This document shows positions 1-7,724 of a DNA stretch of 64,000 nucleotides, piece by piece. The stretch lies in assembly GCF_022179465.1 (NCBI RefSeq), contig NZ_BPQV01000006.1:286044-350043 (forward strand). Reading direction: 5' to 3'. A program made the translations under genes and the position numbers. Numbering within the stretch: the stretch's first letter is position 1; the number at the start of each line of letters is the position of its first letter. The stretch is from Methylobacterium organophilum. GTDB lineage: Bacteria > Pseudomonadota > Alphaproteobacteria > Rhizobiales > Beijerinckiaceae. Under the pieces are notes generated by a model. The model was not told the DNA's origin, searched no databases, and saw only the letters and a list, made by a program, of their open reading frames with translations.

Positions 1-1
1 C

Positions 2-745
2 GCGGTCGGGAAGCTGCTCGCGACGCTGGCCGGCACCCACATGAAGCGGGTGACGATGGAGCTCGGCGGGCACGCTCCGGCGATCGTCTGCGCCGATGCC
101 GATCTCGAACGGGCGGTCGAGATCCTGGCCGCCAACAAGTTCCGCAATGCCGGCCAGGTCTGCGTCGCGCCGACGCGCTTCCTCGTCGAGCGGCCGGTCT
201 ACGAGGACTTCGTCGAGCGCTTCGCCGCGCGGGCGGCGGCGATCACGGTCGGCGACGGCCTCGCCGAGGCCACGCAGATGGGGCCGCTGATCCACGAGCG
301 CCGCCGCCGCGCCGTGGAGGAGCTGATCGCCGAGGCCGAGGCCGCCGGCGGCCGGATCGTGACCGGGGGCCGCCGCCCGCACAACCGGGGCTTCTTCCTG
401 GCCCCGACGGTGCTCACCGACGTGCCGGTGAGCGCCCGCATCCTGAACGAGGAGCCGTTCGGCCCGGTCGCGACGGTGGCGGCCTTCTCGGATCTGGACG
501 AGGCGCTGGCCGAGGCGAACCGTCTGCCGTTCGGGCTGGCGGCCTATGCCTATACCCGGTCGAGCCGGACGGCGTCGCGGCTGGGGTCCGGCCTCGCCTG
601 CGGCATGCTCGGCATCAACCATCACGGCCTGGGCCTGCCCGAGACGCCGTTCGGCGGGGTGGGCGATTCCGGCTACGGCAGCGAGGGCGGACCGGAGGCC
701 CTGGAAGGCTACCTCGCGACGAAGTTCATCACGATGGCAGCGTAG
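2..745 (+). CDS. NAD(P)-dependent aldehyde dehydrogenase, 3' part (succinate-semialdehyde dehydrogenase type), cut by window edge
   Basis: This is the C-terminal half of an aldehyde dehydrogenase; the 5' end lies before the window. The catalytic parts are visible: the LELGGHAP block carrying the general-base Glu and the GQVC block carrying the nucleophilic Cys, followed by the EEPFGPV and PFGG signatures. It matches the complete gene ending at 44435 without any indel over 744 bases, with about 15 base differences and 6 residue differences (A/D, V/L, R/S, R/Q, D/E, V/T). The homology stops at the stop codon. The family oxidises aldehydes (often succinate semialdehyde or glutarate semialdehyde) to acids in the cytoplasm. 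Whether the 5' part is intact cannot be seen. Confidence 0.9.
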   Translation, partial: AVGKLLATLAGTHMKRVTMELGGHAPAIVCADADLERAVEILAANKFRNAGQVCVAPTRFLVERPVYEDFVERFAARAAAITVGDGLAEATQMGPLIHERRRRAVEELIAEAEAAGGRIVTGGRRPHNRGFFLAPTVLTDVPVSARILNEEPFGPVATVAAFSDLDEALAEANRLPFGLAAYAYTRSSRTASRLGSGLACGMLGINHHGLGLPETPFGGVGDSGYGSEGGPEALEGYLATKFITMAA

Positions 746-945
746 GGCCGTTCGCTCTCGGTCCCTATATTGCCTACGACTTCGGAAGCTTCGCGATCTC
801 GGCCTGGTACGACCAGCATATCAGGACGCGGAATGCGGCGGCCGCCAACATCGCCTGGCTGAGGGTTTCGGTGCCTCTCGGCAATCCCTTCACCGCGGAG
901 CCTCAGGCTCCGCCGGTGACCCTGCCGGACCGAAAGGTTCCGTAG
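742..945 (+). pseudogene. C-terminal remnant of an SphA / MetA-pathway-type outer membrane protein
   Basis: Directly after the aldehyde dehydrogenase stop, an open frame from about 751 to the stop at 943-945 reads as the tail of a beta-barrel protein: GPYIAYDFG, then AISAWYDQHIRTRN, then AWLRVSVPLG. This alternation and wording match the last strands of the PF13557 family (phenol MetA-pathway / SphA proteins), which is recalled knowledge and was not searched. No start codon or N-terminal part is present, so the gene has lost most of its length. The junction with the duplicated aldehyde dehydrogenase suggests that recombination replaced the front of this gene. Confidence 0.5.
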
Positions 946-960
946 CAGACTTCATCCGCC

Positions 961-1002
961 TGGAGCATTTTCCGTGATCCGATGATCATGGGAAATGCTC
1001 CA
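961..1002. repeat. Intergenic palindrome, hairpin-forming
   Basis: The left arm TGGAGCATTTTCC pairs with the right arm GGAAATGCTCCA (one extra T on the left), and an inner GTGATC / GATCAT pairing extends the stem. It lies between the SphA remnant and the isochorismatase gene. It has no T-run, so it is either a dispersed palindromic repeat of the genome or a weak terminator. Confidence 0.5.
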
Positions 1003-1067
1003 GGCGCCCGCCGGCCCCGGCCGTCTCGCAGAGACGGGACGGCCGCAGCGGTTTGGGACAGCGATCC

Positions 1068-1103
1068 TTGACTTCTGGCCGATTCAGTTTGTATGTGTAC
1101 GAA
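1068..1103 (+). promoter_or_regulatory. Probable promoter and MarR-type operator of the isochorismatase-marR unit
   Basis: TTGACT at 1068-1073 and TATGTG at 1092-1097 (18-base spacing) resemble a sigma-70 promoter. Overlapping the -10 box is the near-palindrome TTTGTA-TGTG-TACGAA (1088-1103). Such a site over the promoter is typical of MarR-family repressors, and a marR gene is the second gene of the unit. The assignment to that regulator is inference. Confidence 0.45.
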
Positions 1104-1132
1104 CAATCTCAAGCCGCGCGGGGGAGTCTGCC

Positions 1133-1825
1133 TTGGTCGAGATGCGAGATGCCGAGCCGCTGTCGGACCAGGCCGGCTCCTCCTCGGATGTGTTCTCCGC
1201 CAACCGGTTGCGGGAGACCGTCCGCCTCGATGCGGCCCGGACGGCGGTGGTCGTGATCGACATGGTCAACGACTTCTGCAAGCCGGGCGGCGCGATGGTC
1301 CTGCCGGGATACGAGCGCCTCGTCGGCCCTCAACGCGCGATCATCGAAGCGGCCCGCTCCGTCGGTGCGCCGGTGGTCTGGGTGCACGATTCCCATCGCC
1401 GGAACCTGCGTCGGGACCGTGAGTGGCTGAAGCGCACGCCGCATTGCGTCGAGGGCACCTGGGGCGTCGAGGTCATCACGGATCTGAACGCCCGCGACGA
1501 CGAGATCCATGTCGTCAAGCATCGCTATTCGGCCTTCTTCAACACCGACCTCGATGTGACGATGAAGGACATGCTCGTGGACCAGCTGGTCGTGATGGGC
1601 GTGGTCACCAATATCTGCGTGCGCTCGACCGTCCATGACGGCTTCTTCCTCGGCTACGAGATCGTCGTGCCCGAGGATGCCTGCGCGGCCACCGGCCCGC
1701 GCGAGCAGGCAAGTTCCCTCTACGACATCGCGACCCATTTCGGCGTGGTGAGCGACGCTGCCAGCGTCGCGCACGCCCTGGTGAACGGAGCCGAGATCAG
1801 CAACCGCGCCGATCTCGGAGCCTGA
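1133..1825 (+). CDS. Isochorismatase / nicotinamidase-family cysteine hydrolase
   Basis: A 230-residue protein of the cysteine hydrolase family that splits amide or ureido bonds (nicotinamidase, maleamate amidase, N-carbamoylsarcosine amidase, RutB). The catalytic triad is visible as D43 (VVVIDMVNDF), K129 (VVKHRYSAF) and C162 (VTNICVRST). I chose the TTG start at 1133 because a GGGGAG ribosome site lies 6 bases before it; ATG at 1142 is the alternative. The stop lies directly in front of the marR gene, so the two are one transcription unit. The neighbouring enamidase-like gene suggests a shared amide-breaking pathway, but the true substrate cannot be read from the sequence. Confidence 0.88.
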   Translation: MVEMRDAEPLSDQAGSSSDVFSANRLRETVRLDAARTAVVVIDMVNDFCKPGGAMVLPGYERLVGPQRAIIEAARSVGAPVVWVHDSHRRNLRRDREWLKRTPHCVEGTWGVEVITDLNARDDEIHVVKHRYSAFFNTDLDVTMKDMLVDQLVVMGVVTNICVRSTVHDGFFLGYEIVVPEDACAATGPREQASSLYDIATHFGVVSDAASVAHALVNGAEISNRADLGA

Positions 1826-1826
1826 C

Positions 1827-2363
1827 ATGCGCCCCGATCACGCAGCGCACGACGCGTTGGCGAACGATCCGCGCTCCCAGGGGGCGGGCGAGCCTACCCG
1901 GCGCGAGGAGGCCTTGGCGGTCTTCGCGAAGGTCGGCTACGACTTGGAGCGCCATCCCGCGCATGTGATCCGCCGCGTCCATCAGCGGGCGACATCCTGC
2001 TTCCAGCAGGTCATGGCGGGGGAGACGCTGTCCCCGACGCAGTTCGCGGCGCTCGCCACGATCCTGAAGCACGGGGAAATCTCCCAGAACCATCTCGGCC
2101 GGCTGACGGCGATGGACCCGTCGACCACCAGCCTCGTGGTGCGCAAGCTCGTCAAGGACGGGCTGATCTCGCGCAGCACCTCCAAGGCAGATCAGCGGCT
2201 CACGATCATCCGGCTGACCGACGAGGGGCTGCGATACACCGCCAACCGCCTGGAGCGCAGCCTGGAGGTCGGCCGGCGGCTGCTCAGCCCCCTGAAGCCG
2301 AGCGAGCAGAAAGTCTTCCTCGCGTTGCTCGAACGCATCGCGAACGACGAGACCCCGCTTTGA
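1827..2363 (+). CDS. MarR-family transcriptional regulator
   Basis: A 178-residue regulator with a winged helix-turn-helix in the middle: TQFAALATILKHGEISQNHLGRLTAMDPSTTS, then a wing with KLVKDGLISR and DQRLTIIRLTDEG. N- and C-terminal helices would form the dimer interface. MarR proteins repress nearby catabolic or efflux genes and leave DNA when an aromatic or other small ligand binds. The ATG lies one base after the isochorismatase stop, with GGAG at 1817-1820. The likely operator is the palindrome at 1088-1103. It may also control the enamidase gene 80 bases downstream. Confidence 0.9.
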   Translation: MRPDHAAHDALANDPRSQGAGEPTRREEALAVFAKVGYDLERHPAHVIRRVHQRATSCFQQVMAGETLSPTQFAALATILKHGEISQNHLGRLTAMDPSTTSLVVRKLVKDGLISRSTSKADQRLTIIRLTDEGLRYTANRLERSLEVGRRLLSPLKPSEQKVFLALLERIANDETPL

Positions 2364-2443
2364 GCGCGCGCCGAAACGCCACCCCCTTCGGCGGAGAGCG
2401 CGCCATCGCGTCCCGCCCCTCTCGATGATCTGAAGGACGAGTC

Positions 2444-3661
2444 ATGGCTGCGCCCAGCGCGGAAATCCGGCAACAGGGCCAGATTGCGATCCGCAATATC
2501 GGCCTGCTTCTCAGCGGCGACATCTCCCGGCCGATCCTCGACGCCGATACGATCCTGATCGAGGACGGGCTCATCAAGGCGGTCGGCCGGGCCGATGCGA
2601 TCGATCTCGCCGCCGCCCATACCGTGACCGATGCCTGCGGTGCGGTCGTCACGCCGGGCCTCATCGACAACCACGTCCATACGACGGCAGGCGACTGGAC
2701 GCCGCGCCAGAACCAGCTCGGCTGGATCGAGGCGAGCATGCATGGCGGCGTCACCACCATGATTTCGGCGGGTGAGGCGCATTATCCCGGTCGGCCGCGC
2801 GATCGCGTGGGCATCAAGGCGCTGGCGATCGCCGCCCAGCGCAGCTACGTCAACTTCCGTCCCGGCGGCGTGAAGGTCATCGCCGGCGCGCCGGTGCTCG
2901 AGCCGGGCTTCACGGAGGCGGATTTCCGCGAGTTGGCCGAGGCGGGAGTCTCGCTCATCGGCGAAATCGGCCTCGGCGGCATCAATGACGGCCCCCGGGG
3001 ACGGCAGATGATCGCCTGGGCCCGCGCCCACGGCATGACCTCCATGACCCATACCGGCGGCCCGTCCATTCCCGGCTCCAGCCGGATCGGGGCCGACACG
3101 GTGATCGAGGTGGATGCCGACATCGCGGCCCACATCAATGGCGGGCCGACGGCGCTGCCCTTCGAGGAGCTCGACCGCATCGTCGACGAGAGCGATCAGG
3201 CGCTCGAGATCGTCCATAACGGCAATCTGCGGGCCGGTCTCCATGTGCTCGAGCGGGCGGCGCGGCGCGGTGCGCTCGACCGCATCCTCCTGGGCACGGA
3301 CGGCCCGGCGGGTTCGGGTGCGCAGCCCCTCGGCATCCTTCGGATGATCGTGATGTTGGCCTCGCTGAGCGAGATTCCCGTGGAGACGGTCTTCTGCTTC
3401 GCGACGGGCAATGTCGCCCGTGTGCGCAAGCTGTCCGACCGCGGCGTGATCGAGCCCGGCCGTGCCGCCGACCTGATCGTCATGGATCGCGCCGCGGGCG
3501 GCGCCGGGACGACGTTCCGGGAAAGCCTCGCGCTTGGAAACATCCCGGGCATCAGCATGGTGCTGATCGATGGCGTGACGCGAACCACGCGAAGCCGCAA
3601 CACCCCCCCGGCCGACAGAGTGCCGTCGACCACAATGCCCCTCGGGCCTGTCGTCGCCTGA
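2444..3661 (+). CDS. Enamidase-like metal-dependent amidohydrolase
   Basis: A 405-residue amidohydrolase-superfamily enzyme. The first metal-binding motif is H77-V-H79 (GLIDNHVHTT), then come a lysine/glutamate region (EIGLGGIND), histidines in HTGG and HNGN, and the catalytic aspartate in LLGTDGP. It resembles enamidase (6-oxo-1,4,5,6-tetrahydronicotinate amidohydrolase) of anaerobic nicotinate breakdown more than dihydroorotase or hydantoinase. That family assignment is from memory. AAGGA at 2433-2437 sits 6 bases before the ATG. It probably acts in the cytoplasm on a cyclic enamide or other amide, together with the isochorismatase-type hydrolase upstream. The last 30 residues are low-complexity and may be dispensable. 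Confidence 0.8.
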   Translation: MAAPSAEIRQQGQIAIRNIGLLLSGDISRPILDADTILIEDGLIKAVGRADAIDLAAAHTVTDACGAVVTPGLIDNHVHTTAGDWTPRQNQLGWIEASMHGGVTTMISAGEAHYPGRPRDRVGIKALAIAAQRSYVNFRPGGVKVIAGAPVLEPGFTEADFRELAEAGVSLIGEIGLGGINDGPRGRQMIAWARAHGMTSMTHTGGPSIPGSSRIGADTVIEVDADIAAHINGGPTALPFEELDRIVDESDQALEIVHNGNLRAGLHVLERAARRGALDRILLGTDGPAGSGAQPLGILRMIVMLASLSEIPVETVFCFATGNVARVRKLSDRGVIEPGRAADLIVMDRAAGGAGTTFRESLALGNIPGISMVLIDGVTRTTRSRNTPPADRVPSTTMPLGPVVA

Positions 3662-3770
3662 ATCGTTTGGCCGCCCACGCGTGTTGCCCCTCCGAGGCGG
3701 GAGGGACGATGCTGAGCGACACGGTCTGCGTTGGCTCGCCCATTCGTCTGGCGGCCGGTGATAGGCATCG

Positions 3771-4000
3771 CCCATGCTGATCACCTTCTCGGCCTATCCG
3801 GTGATGGCCTGGCCCGGGCGATCTTCGGCGGCTTCGCGCCGGCGGTGTACACCGACCTCATTCACGAGACCGGAAACCGGGCGATGCCGGGCCTGCGGCT
3901 CGCTTGCCCCGCCTTGTTCTCTATCACCGGGACACTGACGCTGTTCCGGAACACGAGCCTGTTCCGCAGGCCCTCGCCACCGACCTCCGCCGCGATCTGA
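3771..4000 (+). pseudogene. Decayed MHS-type MFS transporter fragment
   Basis: Two pieces in different frames recall the metabolite:H+ symporter subfamily of MFS carriers. One is ITFSAYPVMAW near 3779-3811, as in the inner TM segments. The other is AIFGGFAPAVYTDLIHETGNRAMPG followed by a hydrophobic stretch ending LFR, as in the last two TM segments. Between them the frame shifts and several hundred residues are missing; no start remains. The intact gene was probably the uptake system of the adjoining amide-degradation genes. The call rests on motif memory only, so a chance match of the first piece cannot be excluded. Confidence 0.45.
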
Positions 4001-4174
4001 GCGGCGGCTCCCACGTCGTTCCCCTCCGGGCGGCGCGGCCTGCCTCGGCGTGCTCCCGCGCTGAGCCATGCCGCACGTCCGTGTTTCGGCCGCTTCCGGC
4101 AACTAATTGCTCGCTGGCGTGACGCCCGCCGGGTCTAATCCGTCTGCCCTCTGGCACCCGTGGAGGACGGACCC

Positions 4175-4498
4175 ATGCAATTGCCCGATTCACCGCCTTT
4201 CGATCCCGACGCGGTTCCGACCGACGCGGTGCTCTCCCGCGGTGGGCGCGATCTGCGCCTGGTCTGGGGCAACGGCGAGGAGGCCGTGCTCCCGGCGGAG
4301 ACCCTGCGCCTGCGCTGCCGCTGCGCCTGGTGCACCCGCGACCGGATCGAGGGGCGCTTCCCCGCGGCCTTCGACGCGGTGGCCGTCACCAAGCTCGATC
4401 CGCTCGGCGGCTACGCCGTGCATATCGGTTTCTCCGACGGGCATGCCCGCGGGATCTTTCCCTGGATCTACCTGCGCGATCTCAGCCGCGCGGCCTGA
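4175..4498 (+). CDS. DUF971 / gamma-butyrobetaine hydroxylase-like N-terminal domain protein
   Basis: A 107-residue protein made only of the small zinc-binding GBBH-like N-terminal domain: LRLVWGNGEEAVLPAETLR, then the metal ligands in LRCRCAWC, and a closing GHARGIFPWIYLRDL. ATG at 4175 is chosen over 4160 because GGAGGA at 4162-4167 fits it with a 7-base gap. In other bacteria this domain appears alone beside iron-sulphur or ApbC/Mrp genes. Here it heads an operon with a flavoprotein and a ferredoxin, which fits an assembly or accessory role for the Fe-S enzyme. That role is inference. Confidence 0.85.
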   Translation: MQLPDSPPFDPDAVPTDAVLSRGGRDLRLVWGNGEEAVLPAETLRLRCRCAWCTRDRIEGRFPAAFDAVAVTKLDPLGGYAVHIGFSDGHARGIFPWIYLRDLSRAA

Positions 4499-4568
4499 GC
4501 GCCCCCTCCCCGTCCCTGCCGATTTCCGCGCGCGGCCCCGGCCTGCGCCCGACCAGCGAGTGCCCGTC

Positions 4569-6314
4569 ATGCGCGTCAGCAGCCCCGAGACCGAGATCAT
4601 CGAGACCGACCTGCTGGTCATCGGCGGCGGCACCGGCGGTCCGATGGCCGCGATCAAGGCCAAGGAAGCCGATCCGAAGCTCCGCGTCGTCCTGATGGAG
4701 AAGGCGAACGTGAAGCGCTCGGGCGCGATCAGCATGGGCATGGACGGGCTGAACAACGCCGTCGTGCCGGGCTACGCGACGCCGGAGCAATACGTGAAGG
4801 AGATCACGGTCGCCAATGACGGCATCGTGAACCAGAAGGCGGTGATGGCCTACGCCCAGGGCTCCTTCCCGATGATCCAGTACCTCGACAAGCTCGGGGT
4901 GAAATTCGAGAAGGACGGCTCCGGCGAATACAATATGCGCAAGGTCCACCATATGGGGACCTACGTGCTGCCGATGCCGGAAGGGCACAACGTCAAGAAG
5001 GTGCTCTACCGGCAATTGCGCCGCCTCCAGGTCGGCGTCACCAACCGCTACATGGCGACCCGCCTGCTCAAGGGGCCGGACGGGCGCATCGCCGGCGCGG
5101 TCGGCGTCAACACCCGCACCTCCGCGTTCCTGGTGGTGAAGGCCAAGGCCGTGGTGCTCGCCTGCGGCGCCGCCGGGCGGCTCGGCCTGCCGGCCTCCGG
5201 CTACCTGTTCGGCACCTACGAGAACGCGGCCAATTGCGGCGACGGCTACGCGATGGCCTACCACGCGGGCGCGCAGCTCGCGAACCTCGAATGCTACCAG
5301 ATCAACCCCTTGATCAAGGACTATAACGGCCCCTCCTGCGCCTACGTCACCGGTCCTTTCGGCGGATACACGGCCAACAACAAGGGCGAGCGCTTCATCG
5401 AGTGCGACTACTGGTCGGGTCAGATGATGCTCGAGTTCTGGCGCGAGCTGCAGGGCGGCAACGGCCCGGTCTTCCTCAAGATGGACCACCTGCGCGAGGA
5501 GACGATCTCGGAGATCGAGACCATCCTGCATACCAACGAGCGGCCCTCGCGCGGGCGCTTCCACGCGCGGCGGGGCACCGATTACCGGCATCGCCCGGTG
5601 GAGATGCACATCTCCGAGATCGGCTTCTGCTCCGGCCACTCCGCCTCGGGCGTCTTCGTCGACGAGAACGCCCGCACCACGGTGCCCGGCCTCTACGCCG
5701 TCGGCGACATGGCGAGCGTGCCGCACAACTACATGCTCGGCGCCTTCGTGAACGGCGGCATCGCCGGCGCGGACGCCGCCGCCTATTGCGCGGCGACAAG
5801 CCTCGCCGATTACGACGAGGGCGCCCTCCTCGCCGAGCAGGCGCGCGTGCTCGCCCCGACGCGCCGGGAGGACGGCCTCACCCCGCACGAGATGGAGTTC
5901 AAGACCCGCCGCCTCGTGAACGATTACCTGGAGCCGCCCAAGGTCACGGCCAAGATGGAGCTCGGCCAGCGCCGCTTCGCGGAGATCCGCGACGACCTCG
6001 ACCTGCTCTGCGCCCGCGACCCCCACGAGCTGCACCGGGCGCTGGAGATGCAGTCGATCCTCGACTGCGCCGACATGGCGGCGGCGGCCTCGCTCTACCG
6101 CACCGAGAGCCGCTGGGGCTTCTACCACCTGCGCACGGATTTTCCCGAAACCGACAACGCCAACTGGAACTGCCACACCGTCCTCTTCAAGGACGATACG
6201 GGCCGCATGGCGAGCGCCAAGCGCGCCGTCGATCCCTTCATCGTGCCCGTCGCCGAGGCGGAGATGAGCGCCTACCACCAGCTCCGCATCAAGACGCCGG
6301 TCGCCGCGGAATAA
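4569..6314 (+). CDS. AprA / fumarate reductase-type flavoprotein subunit
   Basis: A 581-residue FAD flavoprotein of the succinate dehydrogenase / fumarate reductase / adenylylsulfate reductase alpha superfamily. The dinucleotide-binding VIGGGTGGPMAAIKA lies at about residue 16, followed by the MEKANVKRSGAIS strand, VVLACGAAG, and a C-terminal FAD signature (GLYAVGDMASVPHNYM, FVNGGIAGADAA). The helical C-terminal domain ends in the expected position. Pairing with an 8-Cys ferredoxin (6340-6573) is the AprAB layout rather than the SdhAB layout. Sulphate-reduction partners (sat, qmo) are absent, so it is probably an AprA-like oxidoreductase of unknown substrate. A weak ribosome site precedes the ATG at 4569; earlier in-frame codons overlap the DUF971 gene and are not used. 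Confidence 0.85.
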   Translation: MRVSSPETEIIETDLLVIGGGTGGPMAAIKAKEADPKLRVVLMEKANVKRSGAISMGMDGLNNAVVPGYATPEQYVKEITVANDGIVNQKAVMAYAQGSFPMIQYLDKLGVKFEKDGSGEYNMRKVHHMGTYVLPMPEGHNVKKVLYRQLRRLQVGVTNRYMATRLLKGPDGRIAGAVGVNTRTSAFLVVKAKAVVLACGAAGRLGLPASGYLFGTYENAANCGDGYAMAYHAGAQLANLECYQINPLIKDYNGPSCAYVTGPFGGYTANNKGERFIECDYWSGQMMLEFWRELQGGNGPVFLKMDHLREETISEIETILHTNERPSRGRFHARRGTDYRHRPVEMHISEIGFCSGHSASGVFVDENARTTVPGLYAVGDMASVPHNYMLGAFVNGGIAGADAAAYCAATSLADYDEGALLAEQARVLAPTRREDGLTPHEMEFKTRRLVNDYLEPPKVTAKMELGQRRFAEIRDDLDLLCARDPHELHRALEMQSILDCADMAAAASLYRTESRWGFYHLRTDFPETDNANWNCHTVLFKDDTGRMASAKRAVDPFIVPVAEAEMSAYHQLRIKTPVAAE

Positions 6315-6339
6315 GTCGCTAGCTTATCCGGAGATTTCC

Positions 6340-6573
6340 ATGCCGATCATCACTCAGGCCAAGAGTGCCGCAGTCGTCATCGACGACGACAAGTGCATCG
6401 CCGAGAAGGGCTGCCGCGTCTGCGTCGATGTCTGCCCGCTCGACATCCTCGCCATCGATGAGGACAAGCAGAAGGCCTACATGAAGTACGACGAGTGCTG
6501 GTACTGCATGCCCTGCGAGGTCGACTGCCCGACGAACGCGGTGAAGGTCAACATTCCCTACCTGCTGCGTTGA
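6340..6573 (+). CDS. AprB-like ferredoxin, 2[4Fe-4S]
   Basis: A 77-residue iron-sulphur protein with two cysteine clusters. The first is C-x5-C-x2-C-x3-CP (KCIAEKGCRVCVDVCP) and the second is C-x2-C-x2-C-x3-CP (ECWYCMPCEVDCP). The tryptophan beside the second cluster and the unusual x5 spacing match the electron-carrying beta subunit of the adenylylsulfate reductase family. It would pass electrons to or from the flavoprotein encoded just upstream. GGAG at 6330-6333 gives a clear start. The stop overlaps the ribosome site of the HEAT-repeat gene, so translation is coupled. Confidence 0.9.
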   Translation: MPIITQAKSAAVVIDDDKCIAEKGCRVCVDVCPLDILAIDEDKQKAYMKYDECWYCMPCEVDCPTNAVKVNIPYLLR

Positions 6574-6581
6574 GGTCGACC

Positions 6582-7547
6582 ATGGCATCCCTGTTCGAAA
6601 GCTTCGATGACGACCTTGAGGATCTCGCCGAGCGCGCCGCCAGCCCCGATGCCGGCATCCGCCGCGTGGCGATGATGGAACTGGCCGAGGCGGTCGGCGC
6701 CGAGGCCAAGGTCCTGCTGCTCAAGGGGCTCGGCGACGACGATGCCACGGTGCGCGCCGCCGCCGCCAAGGCGCTGGACGAGCATGACGGGCCGGAGGTG
6801 GTGGAGGGGCTGGTGCGTTCCCTCGAGGATGCGGATGCCGAGGTGCGCCGCACCGCCGCCGAGACGCTCTCCGAGAAGAAGGAGCCCGCCTGCGGCCCGC
6901 TGCTGATCGCGCGCGCGGAGCATGCCGATCCCTTCGTCCAGGCCGCGGCCCTGCGGGCGCTGCGCGAGCTGGTCCTCCCCGATGCGCTCGCCGCCGCCCT
7001 GAAGGCCCTGCGCAGCCCGAGCCCGGAGGTGCGCCGCGAGGGGCTCGGCGTGATCGGCTACCTCAAGGCCGAGGAGGCGCTGCCCGCCCTGATCGCCACG
7101 GCGCGGGATCCCGACGCCGGCGTGCGCCGGGCCACGATGTCGGCCCTGGTCTTCCTGCGCTCCGGCGGCCCCGGTGTCACGACGCTTCTGGCCGGCCTGC
7201 AGGACGAGAATTGGCAGGTGCGCGAGGAGGCCGCCCTCTCCATCGCCAAGAGCCGGCTGTCCGAGGCCGTCGAGCCGCTGATCGCCGCCATGGCCGATCC
7301 GGTCTGGCCGGTGAAGACCAAGGCGGCCCATGCGCTGGGCCGGATCGGCGCCTCCGCCGCCGTCGACGTGCTCGGTCAGGCCCTGGCGTCCGATGTCAGC
7401 AACCTGCGCAAGGAGGCCGCCGCGGCGCTCGGCGAGATCGCCCATCCCCGGGCCCTCGCCTTCCTGGAGCGCGCGGCGGAGGATCCCGATCCCGACGTGC
7501 GCAAGCTGATCCGCTGGGCCATCGGCCGCTGCCAGGCAGAGGCCTGA
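6582..7547 (+). CDS. HEAT-repeat protein
   Basis: A 321-residue, almost entirely alpha-helical solenoid of about nine HEAT/PBS-lyase-type repeats of about 31 residues (for example EVRRTAAETLSEKKEP, GVRRATMSALVFL, NLRKEAAAALGEI). No catalytic residues or signal are seen. The family acts as a protein-binding scaffold, and the PBS-lyase-like subgroup often sits beside redox or metal-insertion genes. GAGG at 6572-6575 is 6 bases from the ATG and overlaps the ferredoxin stop, so it is the last gene of the DUF971-flavoprotein-ferredoxin operon. It may help assemble or tether that complex (inference). Confidence 0.88.
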   Translation: MASLFESFDDDLEDLAERAASPDAGIRRVAMMELAEAVGAEAKVLLLKGLGDDDATVRAAAAKALDEHDGPEVVEGLVRSLEDADAEVRRTAAETLSEKKEPACGPLLIARAEHADPFVQAAALRALRELVLPDALAAALKALRSPSPEVRREGLGVIGYLKAEEALPALIATARDPDAGVRRATMSALVFLRSGGPGVTTLLAGLQDENWQVREEAALSIAKSRLSEAVEPLIAAMADPVWPVKTKAAHALGRIGASAAVDVLGQALASDVSNLRKEAAAALGEIAHPRALAFLERAAEDPDPDVRKLIRWAIGRCQAEA

Positions 7548-7672
7548 GCCGGGCACGAGCCCGATCCGGCCAACTCGCCAGCATGATCCCTCTCGTCGGA
7601 TCGGCGCGTATCTCGGCGCGCGGGTCGCGCCGGCGCTGGCGCCCCTCGCGGCAGAGGGGCCCTGAAACGAAG

Positions 7673-7701
7673 CGGGACGGGGCTCTGCTAACCCCGTCCC
7701 G
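7673..7701. terminator. Hairpin terminator between converging operons
   Basis: CGGGACGGGG and CCCCGTCCCG form a perfect 10-base stem with a 9-base loop, between the end of the HEAT gene (+) and the end of the symporter gene (-). There is no long T-run, but the position between converging genes supports a two-way terminator. Confidence 0.6.
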
Positions 7702-7724
7702 TCATGCTGGGGAGCGTTTGAAGA

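Noticed and set aside
4569-6573. Calling the pair aprA and aprB for sulphate reduction or sulphur oxidation
   Set aside because: No sat, qmo, dsr or sox genes are in the window, and active-site residues for APS could not be verified by alignment.
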